Of a DNA stretch of 64,000 nucleotides, positions 55,316-63,879 are shown one piece after another. The position numbers and the translations under genes are program-made. Location of the stretch: the NCBI RefSeq assembly GCF_011682045.1, contig NZ_VVIW01000023.1, positions 38,662 to 102,661 of the forward strand. The letters run 5' to 3'. Positions within the stretch are counted from its first letter, which is position 1. Each line of letters begins with the position of its first letter. This DNA is from Massilia aquatica (GTDB taxonomy: Bacteria; Pseudomonadota; Gammaproteobacteria; Burkholderiales; Burkholderiaceae_D). The notes beneath the pieces were generated by a model, which was not told the DNA's origin, did not search any database, and worked only from the letters and a program-made list of their open reading frames with translations.

Positions 55316-58180
55316 CTATTGCTTGCGTTTGGCGTCAAGTAACTGTAAATGCGACCACAAGGTGGCCAGCAACGGCACGGGCAGGCTCGCTGGCGGCACG
55401 GTCGCGCCGGTGCCGGTGTTCCATATCCTGATCCCGTGGACATCGATAGGCTTGCCGAGTTCCATCATCGGCGAGCAGTAACCGTTTTCCAGATGCACCG
55501 CCAGCTGCGCCGCCGGCAGATGCCATTCGTGCCAGTCGATTGACGGCCCGTCGTTCACCGGCCCCTTGCGGTAGCCGCAGCGGGTCAGGGTCGCCGCCAG
55601 CTGTTCCTGCAGCACGCTCAGGCCGGCCGGCGCCAGCACGTGCTCGGCGCTCATCGACGCCTCGGGCGGCAGGGCGGCCGGCGCGCCGATCTGGTCGATC
55701 AGGGCCACGATCTCGTAATCGGCAAAATTGCTGCGCCAGGCCTCGGCTTCGCCGGCGAGCGCGGTCGCCGGATGCCACAGACTGAGCTGCGCATCGGGCG
55801 CCAAGGTAAGCACGTCGTCGTTCGCTTGGAGCAGAGAAAAATCTTCGGCGATGCGAAAGCTCACCGGATGCTCGCCCCGGATCTGCCAGATCAGGCTGCG
55901 GCCCATGATTCTCAGCACTGCGTGATCGAGGAACAGCTGGGTCCAGCGCGGTGCGCTCCAGGTCTTGGCGGTGACCAGCGCGGCCAGCATGCGCGGCGCT
56001 TGCAGCCTGGCCACCGCTTTCAGGCTGGCGCTGACGGTCTTGAACTGGCCGCTGGCGATTTCCCAGGCTTCACGGGTGGCGTCATCCTTGTTGGCGGGCA
56101 GCGTTTTCGATACCTTGCCTTTGGCATCGACCAGGCGCAGGCTCAGGTCGCCCTGGAGGACGACGCGGTAACTGGCCTCGCCCACCGTGAGCGAGATGCC
56201 CTGGCCCAGGCCGAAGTCCGGGGTCAGCTCGTCGAGCAGTTCGGCCAGGGCCAGTTTGCGCCGCGCGGCGGCCGCCTTGAGCGCGTCGAGCGCGGCCTCG
56301 GGAATCATGCCCTTGACCTTTTTCGACTCCGAGATTTCCAGCACCCGCGCCAGCGCATACAGCGAATCGACGCCCGCCAGTTGCTCGACGGCGATCACGG
56401 CGCGCTGTTTGCGCGTCTTGGCCCAGCTGAACACCGTTTCGCTGAGCAGGTCGACGATGCGGTCGTCCGCCCCTTTCAGGGCCAGTTGCAGCACAAAGCG
56501 CAGCTTGGGATTGCCCTCGCTGCCAATCCACAATTGCACCAGATGCAGCGCCAGGCGCGCGCGCGCTTCAACCGGCAGTTGCGCCAGCAGGGCACCGGCC
56601 AGCGGCGGCAAGCCGTCTTCGGCGGTGGCGGCCAGGTGCAGCGCGGCGCGCGCGGCGTGTTCGGACAAGGGCTGGAACAGCGCCAGGGTGTGCGGCGTGT
56701 CGAGCGGCTTGATGGCCGCCGACCAGCGCTTGATGCCGGCCGCTTGCGTTTCCAGGCGTGCCAGTGCGGCCTCGCCGGTCTGCGGTTCGGACGACGGCGT
56801 GCCCTGGGCCAGGTGCGCCTCGACCGAACTGGCCGTTGCCGCGTCGAGCTGGCCGGCGGCGAGCATGTCCGCTAACAAAGGACTGGCGCTGGCCTGGTCC
56901 GGATGGGCCATGAGCAGGTCCTTGCAGGCCAGGCGCAGGTTCTTGTTGCGCACCTTCAGCCAGCCGGCCTGGACGATATCGGCGATGGCCAGCGATTTGC
57001 CCGCCTCGGCGATGGCGTCGCGCAGCGATTTCGAGGCGCTTTTGCCGATCAGGGTGCCCACGTCCGGCAGGACGGTGCGCAGCAGGTCCGTGCCCAGCAG
57101 CGGGATCAGCTGGTCCAGGTTGGCCGGTACCGCGCTTTGAATCAGGTCGGGCCGGCTGGAGAGAATCTCCAGCACCAGCTCGCGGTATTGCCCCACCGAA
57201 TTTGGGGATCCCGTCATTAATGGCAGCAGGACTGGCACCAGGCCGGCGTACTGGCGCTGCCAGATCAGGGTGGCGGTGGCCAGGTTGACATTGTAGGGCC
57301 GCTCGCGCAGCGCAATGCCGAGGAAGGCTTCATCGATGCGTACCAGTTGATCGATGGTCTCGGCGACATACGCCTGGTCGGCGCCCTCATACCAGCGCAT
57401 CATCTGCATCAGGCTGGCGAGCATGTCGCCGCGCAGTTTGGGCGCGGCGGCGTCCCAGCGCCGCAGGATCAAGCCCGGGTCGCCCAGTGCGCTGTGATGG
57501 CGGTCGATGTACTCCGGGTATTGCTGGAAGAAGTCGTGCCACGGCAACCAGCGCGTGCGCAGATCGCCGGCCTGCGCCCGGCACTTGAAGACGTGCAGCA
57601 CCGTCTCGAAGTAGCGCTCCGCCGTGCCGGACAGGGCGATCAGGTCGGCCGTGTGGTCCAGTGTCTGCACCAGGTCGCTTACGATATTGTAGCCCTGGTC
57701 GTCGCTCCAGCCCGCCGCTCGGCTCAGGGCCAGGTTCCATTCGAGCAGCTTGAACACGCGCTGGCGCGGGATGCCGGGATACGCCAGGCGGTCGATAATA
57801 TTGCGCATGACGAAAATGAGGGCGTCTTTCTGGGCGCCGGTGCCGGCCAGATACTGCTCGGCCAGATCGCACAGTTCGCGCGAAAAGGTGTCGTTGCGCT
57901 GCCTGCCGGCACCCCGTCCTTCGCGCAGCAGGACGCCGCGCGGCACGGTCAGCCGCGCCAGCGCCAGCCAGGTCGCCGCATCGGTTTCCCACGCAAGATT
58001 GCCGCTTGCATATCCCAGCTGATTCAAGACCGATCCGTCGCATTCCCTCAAGAAATCGAATACCTCCTGTTCGCGGCCGTTCTGCAGGCGTTGGCTGATC
58101 TCGCCGGCCAGGACCTCGCGGTTGGCATAGCTGCCGTCGATTTCGGCGAGCGGTGTTGTTGTAAGTGACATATCGGTCAT
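55316..58180 (-). CDS. DUF4132 domain protein (second paralogue)
   Basis: A 954-residue protein of the same architecture as its downstream neighbour, which starts nine bases after its stop. 'EISQRLQNGREQEVFDFL' near the N-terminus and the C-terminal 'LSLRLVDAKGKVSK', 'WTQLFLDHAVL' and 'NDGPSIDWHEW' align without gaps over long stretches, so the pair arose by tandem duplication. ATG 58180 or ATG 58171 may be the start. Function unknown; a role as scaffold or sensor for the MoxR/VWA module is inferred from operon position. Confidence 0.85.
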   Translation of the reverse strand: MTDMSLTTTPLAEIDGSYANREVLAGEISQRLQNGREQEVFDFLRECDGSVLNQLGYASGNLAWETDAATWLALARLTVPRGVLLREGRGAGRQRNDTFSRELCDLAEQYLAGTGAQKDALIFVMRNIIDRLAYPGIPRQRVFKLLEWNLALSRAAGWSDDQGYNIVSDLVQTLDHTADLIALSGTAERYFETVLHVFKCRAQAGDLRTRWLPWHDFFQQYPEYIDRHHSALGDPGLILRRWDAAAPKLRGDMLASLMQMMRWYEGADQAYVAETIDQLVRIDEAFLGIALRERPYNVNLATATLIWQRQYAGLVPVLLPLMTGSPNSVGQYRELVLEILSSRPDLIQSAVPANLDQLIPLLGTDLLRTVLPDVGTLIGKSASKSLRDAIAEAGKSLAIADIVQAGWLKVRNKNLRLACKDLLMAHPDQASASPLLADMLAAGQLDAATASSVEAHLAQGTPSSEPQTGEAALARLETQAAGIKRWSAAIKPLDTPHTLALFQPLSEHAARAALHLAATAEDGLPPLAGALLAQLPVEARARLALHLVQLWIGSEGNPKLRFVLQLALKGADDRIVDLLSETVFSWAKTRKQRAVIAVEQLAGVDSLYALARVLEISESKKVKGMIPEAALDALKAAAARRKLALAELLDELTPDFGLGQGISLTVGEASYRVVLQGDLSLRLVDAKGKVSKTLPANKDDATREAWEIASGQFKTVSASLKAVARLQAPRMLAALVTAKTWSAPRWTQLFLDHAVLRIMGRSLIWQIRGEHPVSFRIAEDFSLLQANDDVLTLAPDAQLSLWHPATALAGEAEAWRSNFADYEIVALIDQIGAPAALPPEASMSAEHVLAPAGLSVLQEQLAATLTRCGYRKGPVNDGPSIDWHEWHLPAAQLAVHLENGYCSPMMELGKPIDVHGIRIWNTGTGATVPPASLPVPLLATLWSHLQLLDAKRKQ

Positions 58181-58193
58181 GGGAGCTTTCGCT

Positions 58194-59516
58194 TCAGTGG
58201 GCGGCCAGCAGCGCCGTGGCGCCGGCCTGGTCGGGGTGAGTGAGCAGGATTTCGCGGCATGCCAGGCGCAGGTTTTCCTGGTCGGACGCAAACCAGCCGG
58301 CTGCGGCAAGGTCGGCCAGGTCGAGCCTGGTCGAGGCGATCACTGCGGCGGCGCGCAGCCTGGGGCACGCAGCCTGGCCGATGCGTTCTCCAAGGGCAGG
58401 CAGGACTGCGCGCAACACGTCGTTGGACAGGAGCGCGAGGGCGCCGGGCAGGTCGCCGGTAAAGATGCCGGCGAATAGTTCAGGGTGTGCGGCCAGCACG
58501 ATGTTCAGCGCTGCGCCGGCGTTGGGCGCATGATATTGCGGGAAGATCCGGGGAAAAAACTCCAACAGGACATCGTGAGATTGCTGCCGCGATACAAGGC
58601 TAACGGCGAGGCCGAGGCGATGGCGTGGCAGGGAGATCGTCTGGAACAGCTTGTCTTCGTCATTCCGGATCATGGCATCGACAACCTCCGCGGCATAGTC
58701 CTGGTCGTCGCCGCCAGGCCAGGGCATTGCGCCGAGAAGGGTGTGCATCATCGAGCGGCGCAGTTGCGTCGCGCCGCTCGGCCAGCACCGCAGCATCAAT
58801 CCCGGATCGGCGATGCGGTCGAGGTAGCACGCCAGGTAATCCGGATGGCGGTCGAAAAAATCGTGCCAGGGAACCCAGCGCTCGCGCTCCTGTCCGCTGC
58901 GGTTTTGATGGGCACGCATGGCCTGGCGGAACAAATATTCCGACCTGCCGGCGAGGGCGACCAGGTCGGCCGGGTCGGCCAAACACGCGAGCAGGGGGTG
59001 AAGCCAGGAATCATCTCCAGGGGCATCGGTCAGGCGCGCTGCACTGCGTATGGCCAGATGCTCATCAACCATTGCCAGCACATCGGCGCGGGCGATGCCA
59101 GGATAGCCAAGGCGCGGCGTGACGAAGTTCAGGATAAAGTCCCATGCGCTGACCAGCGCGGCAGGGTCGGTCCCGGCGCTGGCAAGCAGGTCGCGCCCGA
59201 AAGCCCGCATTTCCTCCGAAAAGGCGGCATCGCGATGCTCCATGCCATCCGCACCGAGCCACAAGATGCCGCGTTTTGCCGTCAGGCGGGCGAATACGCG
59301 CCAGGCGCCGGGATCGGTATCCCAGATGTTGCGTCTGCGGTTGCCGATGGCCAGCCAGACCAGGGCGCTGAAGTCGCATTGCGCAAGATAGTCGGCGACC
59401 TCCTGCGCGCGTCCGTCCTGGAAGCGCGTGCTGAGCTCGCGCGCAACAACGTTGTGGCCGCCATGGCTGAGACTGATCTCGTGCAGGGGCGTGGTGGAGT
59501 GGTGTAGGTCATTCAT
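58194..59516 (-). CDS. DUF4132-like protein lacking the C-terminal domain (first paralogue)
   Basis: A 440-residue paralogue, first of the three in transcription order. 'ELSTRFQDGRAQEVADYL' aligns with the starts of the other two, and it ends with 'CREILLTHPDQAGATALLA' at exactly the place where the others pass into their linker and DUF4132 domain. The reading frame stops cleanly there, so it is either a trimmed copy or a purposeful stand-alone N-domain. ATG 59516 lies close behind a palindrome; 14 bases separate it from the next paralogue. Confidence 0.8.
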   Translation of the reverse strand: MNDLHHSTTPLHEISLSHGGHNVVARELSTRFQDGRAQEVADYLAQCDFSALVWLAIGNRRRNIWDTDPGAWRVFARLTAKRGILWLGADGMEHRDAAFSEEMRAFGRDLLASAGTDPAALVSAWDFILNFVTPRLGYPGIARADVLAMVDEHLAIRSAARLTDAPGDDSWLHPLLACLADPADLVALAGRSEYLFRQAMRAHQNRSGQERERWVPWHDFFDRHPDYLACYLDRIADPGLMLRCWPSGATQLRRSMMHTLLGAMPWPGGDDQDYAAEVVDAMIRNDEDKLFQTISLPRHRLGLAVSLVSRQQSHDVLLEFFPRIFPQYHAPNAGAALNIVLAAHPELFAGIFTGDLPGALALLSNDVLRAVLPALGERIGQAACPRLRAAAVIASTRLDLADLAAAGWFASDQENLRLACREILLTHPDQAGATALLAAH

Positions 59517-59521
59517 CGCCT

Positions 59522-59533
59522 GCTAATTTTAGC
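59522..59533. promoter_or_regulatory. Short palindrome at the head of the DUF4132/MoxR operon
   Basis: GCTAA-TT-TTAGC sits five bases upstream of the ATG of the first DUF4132 gene in an AT-rich patch; on the minus strand it contains a -10-like taaaat. It may be an operator or promoter element. Confidence 0.35.
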
Positions 59534-59593
59534 ATTCTGAAAACTTCACGGCGTCTACATTTGTTTCCCCACGGCTTGTTGCCATCCGCCTGC

Positions 59594-60253
59594 TCAGGTG
59601 CGCGGTGGGCAGCAGGCCGGCTTGGCCACGCCGAGCGAGGGATCGCTGGGCCGCAGGTCGCAGCCGCTGCTGTCGGCGCTGACGACCAGCGGGCCGAAGG
59701 CGATTTCCACCGGCGCCAGGCGCTCGCTGCCGCGCGCCGGGTAGACCCAGTGCTTTTCAGCGACGCTGACGTGGCAGCAGAACACGGCCTTGCCCGCGCC
59801 GCCCTGTGAACTGTGCGGATAGCCATTGCGGTTGGCGATGGCGGGAATGGCGTCGTACGCGGATCGCGTCCCGGGCGCCGGGTTGCGCAGGTCGATCCCG
59901 AAGTGATCGAGGAAGGGGCGAGGGCGGCGCTGGCCCGGCGTTTCGCGCAGGTCGTCCTGGGCCACGGCGATCGACGAGAAGATTAGGTTCATTCCGCTCG
60001 GGAAAGCGAACTTGATGTAGCCATCCTTCTCGTTGTCGACCACGGCGCCGCCGGCCAGCAAGGCGGCGCGCGGCAGGCTGGCCGTGTCGTCCACCTTGAT
60101 ATGCACGTGCATGCAGTCGGCCACGTCGAGCGCGGCGCGGAACGGTGACGCGGCGTCGAACGTGGCGATGACTTCAGCGGAAGCGTCATGCTCGAGAAGC
60201 CCGAGGGCGTGGGCATTGGCGAGGGTTTCCTGGACTTGGTCGCGCGACAGCAT
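59594..60253 (-). CDS. Hypothetical protein, possibly VOC-like
   Basis: A 219-residue cytoplasmic protein with an excellent ribosome binding site (aggaga) before ATG 60253. A beta-alpha alternation with 'MHVHIKVDDTASLP', 'FLDHFGIDLR' and 'VFCCHVSVAEKHWVYPA' resembles vicinal-oxygen-chelate folds (ArsI/CadI-like), but I cannot confirm the metal ligands. It ends with 'PACCPPRT'. It lies 77 bases upstream of the first DUF4132 gene on the same strand and might share its transcript. Confidence 0.55.
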   Translation of the reverse strand: MLSRDQVQETLANAHALGLLEHDASAEVIATFDAASPFRAALDVADCMHVHIKVDDTASLPRAALLAGGAVVDNEKDGYIKFAFPSGMNLIFSSIAVAQDDLRETPGQRRPRPFLDHFGIDLRNPAPGTRSAYDAIPAIANRNGYPHSSQGGAGKAVFCCHVSVAEKHWVYPARGSERLAPVEIAFGPLVVSADSSGCDLRPSDPSLGVAKPACCPPRT

Positions 60254-60375
60254 GATTTCTCCTGACAATAGGCGGAATTGGCCTGGGAAGTATGCGTACA
60301 CATGTCCGAAAGGTCAACTCGCGCCCCGCAGCCGGGGACAGTGAGATCAGCGCTGCGGGTCTTTAGCCGAAAGCA

Positions 60376-61179
60376 TCAATCCCACTCTGGCGCCAGCCCG
60401 GCAGGACTGACTTCGCGGCCGTTGCGCTCGAGTGAGGCGATCCGGGCCATGTCGTCCGCAGTCAGGCGCAAGGCCTGTGCCTTCAGATTGCTTTCCAGGT
60501 TCTCGCGCCGGGTTGACGACGGGATCACCGCGTAGCCAAGTTGCAGTGCCCAGGCAAGCGCCACCTGGGCCGGCGTCGCTTGGTGGCGGCTGGCGATCGT
60601 CGTGATCACCGGGTCGGTCAGCACCTTGCCGTAGGCCAGCGTCATATAGGAGGTGACGGGAATGTGCTGTTCCTGCAGGTATGCGACGAGCTTGCGGTTT
60701 TGCAGGTAGGGACTCAGTTCGATCTGGTTGGTGGCGATGGCGTCCTTGCCGACGGCGCCGATGGCGTGCTCCATATCGGCAATGTTAAAGTTGGAAACGC
60801 CGATCTGGCGCGTCAACCCCTGCTGGCGGGCGCGCGCCAGGGTCGATACTGCCGCCGCGACCGGAACGCCTTTGCCTGGCGCGGGCCAGTGGATGAGGGT
60901 CAGGTCGACGGCGTCGAGGCGCAATTTGTCCAGGCTTTCTTGCAGGCTGAGAATCAGTTTATCGTCGGCATAGTTGTCGACCCAGACCTTGGTGGTGATG
61001 AACAGTTCGCTGCGCGGCACGCCCGAGTCGGCGATCGCCTGGCCAACCTCGGCCTCATTGCCGTAGATCTGCGCGGTATCGATGGCGCGGTAGCCCAGTT
61101 CGAGCGCGTTGCGCACGGAATCGATGACGACTTGCCCTTGCAGGCGAAAGGTGCCGGCGCCAAAAGTCGGAATGCCCAT
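60376..61179 (-). CDS. dkgB: Aldo/keto reductase, DkgB-like
   Basis: A 267-residue (alpha/beta)8 NADPH oxidoreductase. Catalytic tetrad D34, Y39, K64 and H97 is complete. The short length and '[14 protein letters not shown]' in the 200s match 2,5-diketo-D-gluconate/methylglyoxal reductase DkgB. Start ATG 61179 follows aggaca. It likely detoxifies aldehydes or reduces diketogluconate. Confidence 0.9.
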   Translation of the reverse strand: MGIPTFGAGTFRLQGQVVIDSVRNALELGYRAIDTAQIYGNEAEVGQAIADSGVPRSELFITTKVWVDNYADDKLILSLQESLDKLRLDAVDLTLIHWPAPGKGVPVAAAVSTLARARQQGLTRQIGVSNFNIADMEHAIGAVGKDAIATNQIELSPYLQNRKLVAYLQEQHIPVTSYMTLAYGKVLTDPVITTIASRHQATPAQVALAWALQLGYAVIPSSTRRENLESNLKAQALRLTADDMARIASLERNGREVSPAGLAPEWD

Positions 61180-61442
61180 GTCAATGTCCTGGTTCGTGTT
61201 GAGAATGATTCAGTATGAGCCGAAGACGGTTGCCGACACAGTAGCGAGCGCGCATAACATCTTTGCTTCCACGGCAACAGTGAAAACCTTGCTTGCCAAT
61301 GTGGTGGGGGCGTTGCCGCCAGGGAGGAGGGCGACAGCACCTTGGCTGGATCGGTATGGCGGTAGTTGTCTCCTAGGCTGTGAGGGCAAAAGCGACGATA
61401 ATGTGGGCTCACTCATTTGATACATTATTTTAGAATTCCCCC
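61180..61442. promoter_or_regulatory. 263-bp divergent promoter region
   Basis: Between the dkgB-like gene and the OsmC-YcaO gene. The last 50 bases are AT-rich (tttgatacattattttag) and probably hold the promoter of the latter; no clear Shine-Dalgarno precedes ATG 61443. I see no gene or strong repeat. Confidence 0.4.
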
Positions 61443-63659
61443 ATGGAAATTAAGGTCAACTTTCTCGATAAGCTTCGCCTTGAAGCCAAGTTCGATGATT
61501 TCACAGTGGTCGCCGACCAGCCCATCCGCTACAAGGGCGATGGCTCCGCGCCGGGTCCGTTCGATTACTTCCTTGCCTCGTCGGCTTTGTGCGCGGCTTA
61601 CTTCGTGAAGTTGTATTGCGTAACTCGCAATATTCCGACCGAAAATATCCGTCTGTCGCAGAACAATATTGTTGATCCGGAAAACCGTTATCAGCAGATT
61701 TTCAAGATCGATGTCGAGCTGCCGGCCGATATTTCCGATAAAGACCGCCAGGGCATTCTTCGCTCCATCGAGCGCTGCACGGTCAAAAAAGTGGTGCAGG
61801 CCGGTCCCGAGTTCGTGATTAACGAGGTCGATAACCTGGACGCCGATGCACAGGCCTTGCTGACCTTGATGCCGGCGACCGATGCCAGCACCTATATTGC
61901 GGGCAAGGATCTGCCCCTGGAGCAAACCATCGCCAATATGTCCGGCGTGCTGGCGGGCCTGGGCATGAAGATTGAAATCGCGTCATGGCGCAATATCGTT
62001 CCCAATGTGTGGTCGCTGCATATCCGCGACGCGCATTCGCCCATGTGTTTCACCAACGGCAAAGGCTCGACCAAGGAAAGCGCCTTGGCGTCGGCCCTGG
62101 GCGAATTCATCGAACGCCTCAATTTCAATCACTTTTACGGCGGCACGTTCTGGGGCGACGAGATCGCCAACGCGCCGTTTGTGCATTATCCCGACGAGCG
62201 CTGGTTCAAGCCTGGCCGCAAAGATGCGCTGCCGGCCGAGATTCTCGACGAATACTGCCTGGAAATCTACAATCCCGATGGCGAGCTGCGTGGCTCGCAC
62301 CTGTACGACACCAATTCCGGTAATGTGGAGCGCGGTATCTGTTCGCTGCCCTACGTGCGCAAGTCGGACGGCGCGGTGGTCTATTTCCCGTCCAACCTGG
62401 TTGAAAACCTGTACGTCAGCAATGGCATGAGTGCCGGCAACACGTTGGCCGAAGCGCAGGTGCAATGCCTGTCGGAGATTTTCGAAAGGGCGGTCAAACG
62501 CGAAATCCTGGAAGGCGAAATCGCCTTGCCCGATGTGCCGCAAGAGGTGCTGGCGAAATACCCTGGCATTCTGGCCGGCATAGCCGGATTGGAAGAGCAG
62601 GGCTTTCCGGTACTGGTCAAGGACGCGTCGCTCGGCGGGGTTTACCCGGTCATGTGCGTCACCCTGATGAACCCGCGAACGGGCGGCGTGTTTGCCTCGT
62701 TCGGCGCGCATCCAAGTTTGGAAGTGGCGCTCGAGCGGAGCCTGACGGAACTGCTGCAAGGGCGCAGTTTTGAAGGCTTGAACGATTTGCCGCGACCGAC
62801 CTTTGTCAGTAACGCCGTCACCGAGCCGAATAACTTTGTCGAACACTTCATCGATTCCAGCGGCATCGTGTCGTGGCGTTTTTTCAGCGCCAAGGCCGAT
62901 TATCCGTTTGTCGAATGGGATTTTTGCAGCCCGGGCGCCAACGCCAATGTGGAGGAAGCCGCGACCTTGTTCGGCATCCTGGAAGACATGGGCAAAGAGG
63001 TCTACATGGCGACGTACGAAAACCTGGGCGCCGCCGCCTGCCGCATTCTGGTGCCCGGTTATTCGGAAGTCTATCCGGTCGACGATCTGGTCTGGGATAA
63101 CACCAACAAGGCACTGTTGTTCCGCGCCGATATCCTGAACCTGCATGGCCTGGACGAAGCCAGCCTGGAAGCGTTGCTGGATCGTCTGGAAAATAGCGAA
63201 CTGGACGAGTACGGCGACATCGCCACCCTGATCGGCATCGAGTTCGACGAGAATACGGTCTGGGGACAACTGACAACGCTGGAATTGAAGCTGCTGATCC
63301 ATCTCGCATTACAGCAATTCGAGGAGACGCAAGAGCTGGTGGAAACCTTCCTGCAGTACAACGACAACACGGTCGAGCGCAGGCTGTTTTACCAGGCGTT
63401 GAACGTCGTGCTTGAGGTGCTGCTCGATGACGAACTGGAACTGGACGATTACGCCGTCAATTTCCGCCGGATGTTTGGCGATGCGCGCATGGATGCGGTC
63501 ATGGGGTCGGTGGACGGCACTGTGCGGTTCTTCGGATTGACGCCAACGAGCATCAAACTGGAGGGGCTCGAGAAGCACGAGCGCCTGATTGACAGCTACA
63601 AGAAAGTGCACAGCGCCCGGGCCCGCGCTGCGGCCGCATCCGGCCAGGGCCGGCCGTAA
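61443..63659 (+). CDS. OsmC-YcaO fusion protein
   Basis: A 738-residue two-domain protein. The N-terminal OsmC domain (about 1-140) has both redox cysteines, C50 ('SSALCAAYF') and C112 ('RCTVKKVV'), as in peroxide-reducing OsmC/Ohr. The YcaO domain (about 170-590) shows the ATP-binding stretch 'NGKGSTKESALASALGEFIER' (core: KESALASALGE), then 'CLSEIFERAVKREI'. A helical tail with TPR-like pairs ends the protein. YcaO enzymes use ATP to activate backbone amides; E. coli YcaO takes part in beta-methylthiolation of ribosomal protein S12 with RimO. The fused OsmC domain could handle sulfur or peroxide. Monocistronic. Confidence 0.9.
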   Translation: MEIKVNFLDKLRLEAKFDDFTVVADQPIRYKGDGSAPGPFDYFLASSALCAAYFVKLYCVTRNIPTENIRLSQNNIVDPENRYQQIFKIDVELPADISDKDRQGILRSIERCTVKKVVQAGPEFVINEVDNLDADAQALLTLMPATDASTYIAGKDLPLEQTIANMSGVLAGLGMKIEIASWRNIVPNVWSLHIRDAHSPMCFTNGKGSTKESALASALGEFIERLNFNHFYGGTFWGDEIANAPFVHYPDERWFKPGRKDALPAEILDEYCLEIYNPDGELRGSHLYDTNSGNVERGICSLPYVRKSDGAVVYFPSNLVENLYVSNGMSAGNTLAEAQVQCLSEIFERAVKREILEGEIALPDVPQEVLAKYPGILAGIAGLEEQGFPVLVKDASLGGVYPVMCVTLMNPRTGGVFASFGAHPSLEVALERSLTELLQGRSFEGLNDLPRPTFVSNAVTEPNNFVEHFIDSSGIVSWRFFSAKADYPFVEWDFCSPGANANVEEAATLFGILEDMGKEVYMATYENLGAAACRILVPGYSEVYPVDDLVWDNTNKALLFRADILNLHGLDEASLEALLDRLENSELDEYGDIATLIGIEFDENTVWGQLTTLELKLLIHLALQQFEETQELVETFLQYNDNTVERRLFYQALNVVLEVLLDDELELDDYAVNFRRMFGDARMDAVMGSVDGTVRFFGLTPTSIKLEGLEKHERLIDSYKKVHSARARAAAASGQGRP

Positions 63660-63706
63660 AGAAGTCATGGCCGCATCTGTCGCATGGTGTTGCGACGGTG
63701 CGGCTT

Positions 63707-63879
63707 TTACCGATGGGGCGCGCGTTGCAGGAGCGTTGCGTGGAGTTCGTCGAAAACTCCTGGGCCCAGATTTAGCTCAGCAACTGTAGCGTTTCCCGCA
63801 GTGGTATGGATGCGTAGGAGGCGGTTGGGTGCGCTTAGTTCAACCGTCACCTGCGTAACTTGCGCATAGCTGGCTGAGG
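63707..63879 (-). pseudogene. 3' fragment of a gene cut by an insertion sequence
   Basis: The minus-strand frame reads about 56 coding-like residues, including 'QVTVELSAPNRLL' and 'AELNLGPGVFDEL', to a stop at 63707-63709. Going upstream it enters the IS end at 63880 and hits a stop soon after. The 5' part of the gene should lie beyond the IS, outside the window. Family not recognised. Confidence 0.55.
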
